Below are positions 1 to 6,054 of a DNA stretch of 9,048 nucleotides, one piece after another. Below the pieces are notes generated by a model that saw only the letters and a program-made list of their open reading frames with translations, was not told the origin of the DNA and searched no databases. Source of the stretch: Hydrogenophaga sp. (GTDB lineage Bacteria > Pseudomonadota > Gammaproteobacteria > Burkholderiales > Burkholderiaceae); the NCBI GenBank assembly GCA_025458545.1, contig JALOSH010000061.1, positions 1-9,048 of the forward strand, read 5' to 3'. Positions within the stretch are counted from its first letter, which is position 1, and each line of letters starts with the position of its first letter. The translations under genes were made by a program, and so were the position numbers.

Positions 1-183
1 CATGCCCATGAGCGTGAACGCGGTCGGAAAGCCCAGCATGATGGCGACCACCACCAGCGACAGCATGAGCAGTCCGTAGTGGCCGTTGGTCATGGTGGGT
101 GTACTGATCACCATGGTCAGCACACCCGCCAGGATGAGTGCCATCAGGCCGAAGCCGAACCAGAGTTCCTTGCGGATCGTCAT
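1..183 (-). CDS. dctM: TRAP transporter large permease, DctM type (partial, N-terminal 61 codons)
   Basis: Only the first 61 codons are present; the rest lies beyond the left edge. The translation starts MTIRKELWFGFGLMALILAG and, after a hydrophilic stretch (STPTMTNGHYG), enters a hydrophobic segment ending in LGFPTAFTLMGM, which matches the start of DctM-family membrane subunits (the M/LGFPxAFxLMG motif). DctM is the 12-TM, ion-coupled translocation subunit of tripartite ATP-independent periplasmic transporters in the inner membrane. Its ATG overlaps the dctQ stop codon by 4 bases (ATGA), the classic arrangement for translational coupling of the two membrane subunits. The substrate cannot be read from this fragment. 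Confidence 0.9.
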   Translation of the reverse strand, partial: MTIRKELWFGFGLMALILAGVLTMVISTPTMTNGHYGLLMLSLVVVAIMLGFPTAFTLMGM

Positions 184-806
184 GGCTGGCCACCTTTCTG
201 CTGCTGCACCACCAGGCGGTCCAGGCTTTCAATGTCGCTGTCCTTCACGTGCACCATTTCCTTGAGTTTGTTCACATCCACCTCTTCCACATCACCTTCC
301 CGGGTGGGCCAGGCGCCGGTCTTGAGGCAGATCACACAGCGCAGGATTTCCACCAGGCCTTGCAGCAGCAGCAAGGCACCCGTGATGGGCACCACGAACT
401 TGAACGGGTAGACCGGCAGCGGGTCGGCGTTGAAGGTTTGTTCGCGGATCGCCAGCGAGTCGTTGGCAAAGGTCCAGCCAGCCCAGGTCAGCGCCAGGAT
501 GCCGGGCAGGAAAAACACGATGTACAGGGTGAGGTCTATGCTCGCCTGTGTGCGCGGCTGGAAGAAACCGTAGAGCACATCGCCCCGCACGTGGCCGTTC
601 TTGGCCAGGGTGTAGGCACCCGCTGACATGAAGAGCAGGCCGTACAGCATGATCTGCGCGTCCAGCACCCAGGCGTTCGGCTTGTTGAGCACATAGCGCG
701 AAAACACTTCCCAGCAGATGAGCAAGGTCAGCGCCACCACCGACCATGCGCAGGCCTTGCCGACCCATGTCGAAAAACGGTCCACCGACCAGAGAAATTG
801 TTGCAT
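180..806 (-). CDS. dctQ: TRAP transporter small permease, DctQ type
   Basis: This 208-residue inner-membrane protein has four predicted TM segments (about residues 17-38, 46-68, 91-113, 135-160), as expected for the DctQ subunit that scaffolds DctM. Family hallmarks are the WEVFSRYVLNKPNAW stretch at the end of TM1 and GHVRGDVLY after TM2. It resembles the 'mannitol/chloroaromatic compound' TRAP subgroup. The start is an ATG preceded by GGGGA at about 5 nt. It follows dctP after 60 bp and overlaps dctM by 4 bp. An acidic, probably cytoplasmic C-terminal tail (about residues 165-208) makes it longer than a minimal DctQ. An intrinsic terminator lies just upstream, so its expression probably depends on read-through from dctP. 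Confidence 0.92.
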   Translation of the reverse strand: MQQFLWSVDRFSTWVGKACAWSVVALTLLICWEVFSRYVLNKPNAWVLDAQIMLYGLLFMSAGAYTLAKNGHVRGDVLYGFFQPRTQASIDLTLYIVFFLPGILALTWAGWTFANDSLAIREQTFNADPLPVYPFKFVVPITGALLLLQGLVEILRCVICLKTGAWPTREGDVEEVDVNKLKEMVHVKDSDIESLDRLVVQQQKGGQP

Positions 807-820
807 CGTGTCCCCGACTG

Positions 821-849
821 AAACAAAAAAGGGGCGCCGTTGGCGCCCC
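821..849 (-). terminator. Intrinsic terminator/attenuator between dctP and dctQ
   Basis: On the minus strand GGGGCGCC (849-842), a 3-nt loop and GGCGCCCC (838-831) form a perfect 8-bp GC stem. It is followed directly by TTTTTTGTTT (830-821). This is a textbook Rho-independent terminator placed after dctP and 15 bases before the dctQ start. Partial termination here would give more of the binding protein than of the membrane subunits, a common strategy in transport operons. No separate dctQ promoter can fit downstream of it. Confidence 0.85.
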
Positions 850-866
850 TGTGTGCGGCAAAGGGA

Positions 867-1985
867 TCAACCCTTTTTGGCGCCCCGGCCGAAGTAGTGG
901 TTGTAGGCCATCTTGAAATCGACCATGTAGTCGTTCTGCCACTGGCCAGCCCGCTGAGCGAAGGCGCGCTGGCTGTCCAGCACCTTCTTGAACAAGGGGT
1001 TCTCGCCGCCCTTCTGGGCAATGATCTTGTCCCAGGCGGTGAGCTGAGCGCGCAGGATGGCGTCGGGCGTCTTGTAGAACTTGACGCCTTTCTTCTTCAG
1101 ATCCTGGTAGTCCGTCGAGTTGCGCTGGATCGCCTTCCAGCTCATGTCGGCGCTGGCGGCCTGCACCGCGTAGTCGATGATGGACTTCAGCTCGGTCGGC
1201 AGCGCGGCCAGCTTGTCGCTGTTGAAGAGAATCTCGAACTGCTCGCCACTCTGGTGGAAGCTCTGCAGCATGCAGTTCTTCACCACGTCGGGGAAGCCCA
1301 GCAGGTTGTCGGAACTGGCGTTGTTGAATTCCGCGCCGTCGATCAGACCGCGGTCCAGCGCCGGGACGATTTCACCGCCGGGCAGCGGGTTGACCGCGGC
1401 GCCCATGGCGGTGTACATGTCCACCGCCAGGCCCACGGTGCGGAATTTCACGCCCTTGATGTCGTCCACCTTGGCGATGGGCTTCTTGAACCAGCCGAAG
1501 GGCTGGGTGGGCATGGGGCCGTAGAGGTAGGACGTGACGTCCAGGTTCAGGCTTTTGTAGATCTCGGTCAGCAGCGCCTTGCCGCCGCCGTAGTTGTGCC
1601 AGGCCAGCACCATGTTGGGGTCCATGCCGAACGCGGGACCCGAACCCCACAGGGCCAGGGCCGAGTTCTTGCCGTAGTGGTAGGCCACCACGCCGTGTCC
1701 GCCATCCAGCGTGCCTTTGGCCACCGCTTCGAGCAGCTGGAACGCAGGCACCACCGAGCCGGCCGGCAGCACCTCGATCTTGAGCCTGCCGCTGGCCATG
1801 TCGTTCACCTTTTTGGCGAAGTCGGTGGCGTACTCGTGGAAGATGTCTTTGGCGGGCCAGGTGCTTTGGAAGCGCAGGCTGGTGGTCTGTGCGGTGGCGA
1901 TCATCGGGACCGACATGGCGCCAGCCGCAACGGCTGCACCCTTGATCATGTTTCGGCGAGAAGTGGCGGGCTTGTTGGCGCTCAT
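867..1985 (-). CDS. dctP: TRAP transporter periplasmic substrate-binding protein, DctP family (Tat-exported)
   Basis: The 372-residue product captures an organic acid or similar anion in the periplasm and hands it to DctQM. The N-terminus carries a twin-arginine signal, SRRNMIK (residues 9-15), a hydrophobic stretch and a cleavage site near ATAQ (30-33). The mature part has the DctP fold signatures: LRFQSTWPAKDIFHEYATDF near the start, GRLKIEVLPAGSVVP (66-80), and the ligand-binding region KGVKFRTVGLAVDMYTAMGA (177-196), whose R182 is the usual carboxylate-binding arginine. LPGGEIVPALDRGLIDGAEF follows at 201-220. It resembles the mannitol/chloroaromatic and alpha-keto-acid (TakP-like) subgroup; the true ligand is unknown. 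The frame is open 45 codons further upstream, but this ATG has GGAGA 7 nt before it and begins the Tat signal. Confidence 0.93.
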   Translation of the reverse strand: MSANKPATSRRNMIKGAAVAAGAMSVPMIATAQTTSLRFQSTWPAKDIFHEYATDFAKKVNDMASGRLKIEVLPAGSVVPAFQLLEAVAKGTLDGGHGVVAYHYGKNSALALWGSGPAFGMDPNMVLAWHNYGGGKALLTEIYKSLNLDVTSYLYGPMPTQPFGWFKKPIAKVDDIKGVKFRTVGLAVDMYTAMGAAVNPLPGGEIVPALDRGLIDGAEFNNASSDNLLGFPDVVKNCMLQSFHQSGEQFEILFNSDKLAALPTELKSIIDYAVQAASADMSWKAIQRNSTDYQDLKKKGVKFYKTPDAILRAQLTAWDKIIAQKGGENPLFKKVLDSQRAFAQRAGQWQNDYMVDFKMAYNHYFGRGAKKG

Positions 1986-1992
1986 CGGTTTG

Positions 1993-1997
1993 TCTCC
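1993..1997 (-). promoter_or_regulatory. Shine-Dalgarno of dctP
   Basis: The minus strand reads GGAGA, 7 bases before the ATG at 1985. This fixes the dctP start against in-frame upstream alternatives, which would remove the Tat motif from the N-terminus. Confidence 0.7.
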
Positions 1998-2141
1998 AGG
2001 GTGGATGAAATGACGGACTCCAAATGATGCGCCGCGCTGCGCCAGCGTGGCGGCAGGGTTTTCACCGACCGTTGTCGTGTGCGGGACCCTATGGGCCTGT
2101 CGCCATCGGGGTCTTTGCATGGGCTGTGGGCAGCGGTTTCC

Positions 2142-2169
2142 TTGGGTGTCGCAAGGCTGTTACTACAAT
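2142..2169 (+). promoter_or_regulatory. Probable sigma-70 promoter of the repressor-persulfide dioxygenase operon
   Basis: TACAAT at 2164-2169 matches the -10 consensus at five of six positions. TTGGGT at 2142-2147, 16 bp upstream, is a weak -35 that keeps only the TTG. The start point would be near 2176, leaving a leader of about 65 nt. The palindromic operator begins inside the -10 element, so a bound repressor would block RNA polymerase. The rest of the 256-bp divergent region (1986-2241) shows no convincing promoter for dctP. Confidence 0.55.
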
Positions 2170-2183
2170 ACCTGTCAGGGTAT
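2168..2183 (+). promoter_or_regulatory. CsoR/CstR-family operator palindrome
   Basis: ATACC-TGTCAG-GGTAT is a perfect 5+6+5 inverted repeat. CsoR, CstR and related repressors bind operators with ATACC/GGTAT-type half-sites around a short centre. This one overlaps the -10 element and the expected start point, 58 bp upstream of a CsoR-family gene. Autorepression of the repressor-dioxygenase operon is the natural reading. Confidence 0.7.
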
Positions 2184-2241
2184 GAGGCAGGGCGGTCCCG
2201 TGGTCGCGCCAGCGGCATGCCCGCCATCCACAGGAACCCCC

Positions 2242-2487
2242 ATGACCACCGTGCACGACCCCGAACGCAAACGAGCCCTGGTGCTGCGCCTCAAGCGTGT
2301 CGAGGGTCAGTTGCGCGGGATCCAGAAGCTCATCGAAACCGACGCTGACTGCGAGAAAGTGGCTCAGCAGCTGGCCGCGGCGCGCAAGGCGCTGGACAAG
2401 ACCTTCTTCACCATGGTGGGTTGTGTGATTGCACAGGGCGACCTGCCGCCCGACGATGTGGCCGACATGCTCGCGCGTTTTTCCTGA
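2242..2487 (+). CDS. CsoR/CstR-family (DUF156) transcriptional repressor, probable persulfide sensor
   Basis: This 81-residue, all-helical protein has the family core: RALVLRLKRVEGQLRGIQKL (residues 11-30) forms the first helix with basic DNA-contacting residues, and DADCEKVAQQLAAARKALDK (34-53) the second. C37 aligns with the first ligand cysteine of CsoR and the first reactive cysteine of CstR. The other two CsoR copper ligands are absent: the His61 and Cys65 positions align with V62 and G66. A second cysteine occurs instead at C61. This argues against copper sensing and fits thiol-based sulfur sensing, as does the persulfide dioxygenase gene 18 bp downstream. The ATG at 2242 is preceded by AGGA. 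The frame is open for 65 codons upstream, but that would take in the promoter and operator. The inducer is inferred. Confidence 0.88.
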   Translation: MTTVHDPERKRALVLRLKRVEGQLRGIQKLIETDADCEKVAQQLAAARKALDKTFFTMVGCVIAQGDLPPDDVADMLARFS

Positions 2488-2505
2488 GCTCACCTTCTTG
2501 CCGCC

Positions 2506-3633
2506 ATGAAACCGATACAGCTTTTTGATGCCGACTCCAGCACCTACACCTATGTGCTGTTCGACCACACCACGCGCGAAGCGCTGATCATCGATCCTGT
2601 GGAAGAGCAGATCGAGCGCGATCTCGCCACCCTGCGCGAGTACGGGCTCAAGCTCGTCTGGGCCGTCGAGACCCATGCGCACGCCGACCACATCACGAGC
2701 GCGGGCAAGCTGGCCGAGTTGGCCGGCGCGCGCACCGCGGCGCCCGCCGGTTGTGGCATCGGAACCGCCGCCACACAGCTGGCGCATGGCGATGTTCTGC
2801 GGTTCGGTGCCGAGACCCTGCGGGCACTGCACACACCCGGCCACACCGCCGGCAGCATGAGCTTTGTCTGGCGCGACCAGGTGTTCACCGGCGACACCTT
2901 GCTCATCAACGGCTGCGGCCGCACCGATTTCCAGTCGGGCAGTGCGGTCGAGCTGTACCGCAGTCTCACGCAGGTGTTGTTCGCATTGCCCGACGACACC
3001 ACCGTCTGGCCCGGACACGACTACCAGGGGCGCACACATTCCACCATCGCCCAGGAAAAGGCAGGCAATGCGCGGGTGGCGGGCAAGACCGAGGCCGAGT
3101 TCGTGGCCATCATGGACAGCCTGAACCTGCCCAGGCCGCGGCGCATCGATGAAGCCGTGCCGGCCAACCTGACCTCCGGCATCCGGCACGACGTCGATGG
3201 CGCGCTGCTGATGCAGCCCCGCCCGGCCGCTCCGGCGCACCGCGGCACCTACGCGGGCGACGTATCGCCACAACTGGCCTGGCAATGGGTGCAAACAGGG
3301 GAGGCGGTGCTGGTCGATGTGCGAACCGACGCCGAGCGCGAGTGGGTCGGCTTTGTGCCTGGCGCGCAGGCCGTGGCCTGGAAACAATGGCCCGGCATGG
3401 CGCTGAACACCCAGTTTGACGCGGCCATTCAGCAAGCCGCAGCCGGGGGGCAGAAGCTGGTGCTGTTGTGCCGCAGCGGCGTGCGCTCCATCGCCGCCGC
3501 CAAGCGCGCCACCGAACTGGGCTTGACCGCGTACAACATCCTGGAAGGCTTCGAAGGCGACCCGGATGGAAAGGCTCAGCGCGGCCACACCGGTGGCTGG
3601 CGCCACCACGGACTGCCCTGGCGCCAGAATTGA
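2506..3633 (+). CDS. Persulfide dioxygenase-rhodanese fusion (ETHE1-like metallo-beta-lactamase fold plus sulfurtransferase)
   Basis: The 375-residue protein has two domains. Residues 1-240 are a metallo-beta-lactamase-fold persulfide dioxygenase: HAHADH at 57-62, H113 in TPGHTAG, D130 in FTGDTLL and H171 in WPGHDY. H57, H113 and D130 match the mononuclear iron ligands of ETHE1, and CGRTDFQ (137-143) is the ETHE1-type signature. Residues 250-375 are a rhodanese domain with VDVRTDAEREWVG (270-282), active-site C322 in LCRSGVRS and a GGWRHHGLPW tail. Such fusions oxidise glutathione persulfide to sulfite and can combine sulfite with persulfide to give thiosulfate, in sulfide detoxification. It starts 18 bp after the repressor stop with no visible Shine-Dalgarno, so translation may be coupled to the repressor gene. 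Confidence 0.93.
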   Translation: MKPIQLFDADSSTYTYVLFDHTTREALIIDPVEEQIERDLATLREYGLKLVWAVETHAHADHITSAGKLAELAGARTAAPAGCGIGTAATQLAHGDVLRFGAETLRALHTPGHTAGSMSFVWRDQVFTGDTLLINGCGRTDFQSGSAVELYRSLTQVLFALPDDTTVWPGHDYQGRTHSTIAQEKAGNARVAGKTEAEFVAIMDSLNLPRPRRIDEAVPANLTSGIRHDVDGALLMQPRPAAPAHRGTYAGDVSPQLAWQWVQTGEAVLVDVRTDAEREWVGFVPGAQAVAWKQWPGMALNTQFDAAIQQAAAGGQKLVLLCRSGVRSIAAAKRATELGLTAYNILEGFEGDPDGKAQRGHTGGWRHHGLPWRQN

Positions 3634-3726
3634 GCCGCAAGTGGGCCGCGGTCGGCCACCGTGTGTTGTGTGACCGCACCGCCAGTCGGCAATACCGCAC
3701 CAAACTTGAGAAAAAAGCGTAACAGC

Positions 3727-3746
3727 ACCTGTCAACCCTGACAGGG
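3727..3746 (+). promoter_or_regulatory. lux-box-like palindrome upstream of the autoinducer synthase
   Basis: CCTGTCA (3728-3734), ACCC and TGACAGG (3739-3745) form a perfect 7-bp inverted repeat. Extended to 20 bp it begins ACCTGTCA and ends TGACAGGG, matching the outer half-sites of the classical lux box (ACCTGT...ACAGGT). It ends 64 bp before the synthase ATG, a plausible activator position, although no good -10 hexamer is visible about 20 bp downstream. A near-identical palindrome occurs at 7468-7485. The nearby LuxR-type gene is the natural candidate for the binding protein. Confidence 0.65.
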
Positions 3747-3769
3747 AGCGTGAGGTTTGTCACGGATTC

Positions 3770-3798
3770 CTTTTTTCAATGGGATCTTCTTTTTTCAA
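3770..3798 (+). repeat. Direct repeat CTTTTTTCAA in the synthase leader
   Basis: CTTTTTTCAA occurs at 3770-3779 and again at 3789-3798, 19 bp apart start to start. The second copy runs into the Shine-Dalgarno of the synthase gene. The U-rich leader is unusual in this GC-rich surrounding. It may be an untranslated region open to post-transcriptional control, but no function can be assigned from sequence. Confidence 0.6.
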
Positions 3799-3804
3799 AG
3801 GAGA
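3798..3804 (+). promoter_or_regulatory. Shine-Dalgarno of the autoinducer synthase
   Basis: AAGGAGA lies 5 bases before the ATG at 3810. It selects this start over an in-frame ATG 60 bp upstream (3750) that has no ribosome-binding site and would put the leader repeat inside the protein. Confidence 0.85.
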
Positions 3805-3809
3805 TTTCC

Positions 3810-5057
3810 ATGACCTCAGCTGTTTGCACCACCGAAAAATGCATCACCAATCCCCCGCTCCTGCCGGCCCTGCAACGCCGGATCGATGAGCAGTTCGTGC
3901 CCCGTTGGAACGGCACATGGGGTGGTCGTTTCGTGCTCCATGGAGGGCAACCCGGCCCTGATGCGGTTCGCCTGGACGGAAACGACTACCTGGGGGTGAC
4001 CGGTCACCCGGACATCGTGTCGGCCCAGGTGGAAGCGTTGACCCGTTGCAGCGAGTTTGTGGTCCAGTCGGGCGTGTTCCTGCTGCAGCAGCATCCCACC
4101 CGGGCGCTGGAAATGGCCTTGGCCGACTGGGTGGGCAAAGAAGACGGCTTCGTGTGCCAGTCGGGCTACGCCGCCAACGTGGGCCTGCTGCAGTCGATTG
4201 CCGACGCGAACACGCCGGTTTATCTGGATTCGCTGGCGCACACGTCTTTGTGGGAGGGCGCGCACGCCGCGCGGGCGCCGGCCCACGCCTTCCGGCACAA
4301 CGATCCCGAGCATCTCGACAAGATGATGGCGCGCAAAGGTGCGGGCATCGTTGTGGTGGATTCCGTTTACAGCACCACGGGGGCCGTGTGTCCCCTGGAG
4401 TCCATGGTGGAGGTGGCCGAGAAACACGGCAGCATGATTCTGGTGGATGAGTCGCACTCGCTGGGGACACATGGTCCCAGAGGTTCCGGGCTGTGTGCTG
4501 CGCTCGGACTGACCGACCGGGTCCACTTCATCACGGCCAGTTTGGCCAAGGCCATGGCCGGGCGGGCGGGCTTCTTCACGGCGCCAGCCAGCCTGCGATA
4601 CCACATCCTCAGTTCAAGCTATCCCAACATCTTCAGTTCTTGCCTGCTCGTGCCGGAGGTTGCCGGACTCAAGGCCACGGTGTCCGTCTTGCAGCAGGCC
4701 GATGCCGAGCGCGCCCGGTTGAAGGACGTGACCCGCCGGATGCGGGAAACCTTGACCGATCTCGGGTACTGGATTCAACAGGGCACCGAGCAGATCATTT
4801 CTCTGGAGGCCGGCACCGAGCCCGACACCATGAAGCTGCGCGACGAGCTTGAGAAGCGCGGGGTGTTCGGAGCGATCTTCTGCGCGCCAGCGACCAGCCG
4901 GAACCGCGCCATGGTTCGGCTCACACTCAATTCGAACCTCACCGATGCCGAGCTGGACCATGTGGCCGACGTTGCGCGAGAAATCGCACCCCTGGTTGAG
5001 CCCTGGAATTGGCCTGTCGCCCGCCGGGCCCGGGTGACAGAGGCTCAGGCGTCCTGA
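3810..5057 (+). CDS. cqsA: Alpha-hydroxyketone (CAI-1/LAI-1 type) autoinducer synthase, CqsA/LqsA family
   Basis: The 415-residue protein is a PLP-dependent alpha-oxoamine-synthase-fold enzyme. CqsA condenses an acyl-CoA with an amino-acid-derived substrate toward CAI-1-type signals. Blocks that I recall as near-identical in Vibrio CqsA include GNDYL (57-61), QSGYAANVGLLQ (117-128), LAHTSLWEGA (142-151), VVDSVYSTTGAVCPL (182-196), LVDESHSLGTHGPRGSGL (211-228), HFITASLAKAMAGRAG (239-254), IFSSCLL (274-280) and FCAPATSRNRAMVRLTLNS (357-375). K247 is the expected PLP Schiff-base lysine, D213 the pyridine-N partner and H144 the ring-stacking histidine. These CqsA-specific stretches separate it from 8-amino-7-oxononanoate, KBL and ALA synthases. 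It is slightly longer than Vibrio CqsA at both ends. Its 3' end overlaps the convergent response regulator gene by 13 bp. Confidence 0.93.
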   Translation: MTSAVCTTEKCITNPPLLPALQRRIDEQFVPRWNGTWGGRFVLHGGQPGPDAVRLDGNDYLGVTGHPDIVSAQVEALTRCSEFVVQSGVFLLQQHPTRALEMALADWVGKEDGFVCQSGYAANVGLLQSIADANTPVYLDSLAHTSLWEGAHAARAPAHAFRHNDPEHLDKMMARKGAGIVVVDSVYSTTGAVCPLESMVEVAEKHGSMILVDESHSLGTHGPRGSGLCAALGLTDRVHFITASLAKAMAGRAGFFTAPASLRYHILSSSYPNIFSSCLLVPEVAGLKATVSVLQQADAERARLKDVTRRMRETLTDLGYWIQQGTEQIISLEAGTEPDTMKLRDELEKRGVFGAIFCAPATSRNRAMVRLTLNSNLTDAELDHVADVAREIAPLVEPWNWPVARRARVTEAQAS

Positions 5058-6031
5058 ACGCTGCGCAAGCCCTGAGCGTCCAGGAAGTTGCGGTAGGCGT
5101 AGATGGGTTGAGGCAGATCGGTGGTGTGCAGCTCGAACACCGCCGCTTTCAGCAGTCCCTCATCGCCCAGGTCAAAGGCGGGCGCGGTCCGGATCGGGCC
5201 GCGCAGACCCAGCTGCTGGTGCAGTTCCACCGCGGGCAGCAGAGCACCCGACTGCACCGCACGCACCACATCCAGGCCCAGCCCGGCGGTGCTGGCCAGC
5301 TCGGTCACATCGCTCAGCGTGTTGGTGGGCTCCAGTTGCAACCACTGGCAGTGTCCCTGGGCGTCGAGCCCCAGCAGGCCAAACGGTTCACCCAGCACCA
5401 CATACTCGATCCAGCGCTGCTGGGCAAACTGTTGCAGGGCACGCGAAATCGCCGGGACCTGCAGCACCGACTGCTGGGCCGGCTGCAGCACCGCGCGCCA
5501 GAGGGTGTTGAGCCGCGGGTGCGGGGCGTAGGCCAGTTTGGCCAGGGTGGACAGCAGCCGCCCGGCGATGTCGGCCGCTTGCTTGGGAATGAACTGGTCG
5601 ATCAGCCCGCCGTTGAAGGCCTGGATGGCGATCTGCTCGTCGGCCTGTCCGGTGAGCAAGATGCGCGAGCCTGGCCAGTCGAGCAAGGTGTTGAGAACCT
5701 TGAGGCCATCGGTGCCGGGCATGGCGTAGTCCACCACGCAGGTCTGGGCCAGCTGGTAGCGCGCCGGGTGGTTGGCCCAATAACGCAGGACCTGTGGCAG
5801 CAGGGGATGTCCCTGCCGCCAGCGCTCGATCATCTGCAGGTGCAAACCGGCGTCGGCCTCCCAGCGTGCCGGTTCTTCGCGCATGCGTTCGATGAAGGTT
5901 GCCGGACGTGAATACAGTTCGATCTGGAAGTGCATGGGCGTGACCATGCCCAGCATGTCCAGGTAGTCGATGTCATCGTCCAGGAACAGGATGCTGCCGG
6001 TGCGCTGGAACAGGGGAATGTGAAAGGCCAT
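5045..6031 (-). CDS. Response regulator, LqsR-like (receiver domain plus unrecognised output domain)
   Basis: The 328-residue product starts with a receiver domain: acidic cluster LFLDDDID (residues 16-22), phospho-acceptor D101 in VVDYAMPGTDGL, T127 in ILLTGQAD and K150 in FIPKQ. The gap from the acidic pair to the phospho-Asp is about 81 residues, against about 44 in CheY, so about 35-40 residues (roughly 50-95) are inserted. Residues 155-328 show no helix-turn-helix, GGDEF, EAL or HD-GYP motif. This agrees with LqsR, whose output domain is not a standard DNA-binding one (reported, as I recall, to resemble PD-(D/E)XK nucleases). It follows the kinase gene after 23 bp on the same strand and is surely its partner. 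The Shine-Dalgarno is weak, suggesting coupling. The lqsR assignment rests on context more than on sequence recall. Confidence 0.85.
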   Translation of the reverse strand: MAFHIPLFQRTGSILFLDDDIDYLDMLGMVTPMHFQIELYSRPATFIERMREEPARWEADAGLHLQMIERWRQGHPLLPQVLRYWANHPARYQLAQTCVVDYAMPGTDGLKVLNTLLDWPGSRILLTGQADEQIAIQAFNGGLIDQFIPKQAADIAGRLLSTLAKLAYAPHPRLNTLWRAVLQPAQQSVLQVPAISRALQQFAQQRWIEYVVLGEPFGLLGLDAQGHCQWLQLEPTNTLSDVTELASTAGLGLDVVRAVQSGALLPAVELHQQLGLRGPIRTAPAFDLGDEGLLKAAVFELHTTDLPQPIYAYRNFLDAQGLRSVQDA

Positions 6032-6054
6032 GGTGGTGGATGGGGCTTGTCGGT

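Noticed and set aside
840..2027. A 395-codon open frame on the plus strand opposite dctP.
   Set aside because: It is antisense to dctP, begins inside the intrinsic terminator, and its product has no family resemblance.
1986..2120. A 45-codon N-terminal extension of dctP.
   Set aside because: The Tat signal must be near the N-terminus, and a Shine-Dalgarno marks the ATG at 1985.
2047..2241. A 65-codon N-terminal extension of the CsoR-family repressor.
   Set aside because: It would include the promoter and operator, and the family is only about 80-110 residues long.
3644..3657. GGCCG-CGGT-CGGCC hairpin after the persulfide dioxygenase gene, considered as a terminator.
   Set aside because: The stem is only 5 bp and there is no T-tract after it; the evidence is too weak to list as a feature.
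2089..3735. A 548-codon open frame on the minus strand opposite the persulfide dioxygenase gene.
   Set aside because: It is antisense to a gene with full family motifs. Its product is low-complexity, rich in Gly/Ala/His/Arg, has no recognisable domain, and results from the high GC content at third positions.
5033..5041. GGTGACAGA near the end of the synthase gene, considered as a third lux-box half-site.
   Set aside because: Only one half-site is present, with no matching CTGTCA upstream; it is explained by coding sequence.
5009..5911. A 300-codon open frame on the plus strand opposite the response regulator.
   Set aside because: It is a shadow of the response regulator gene, which has all receiver active-site residues; the plus-strand product has no domain.
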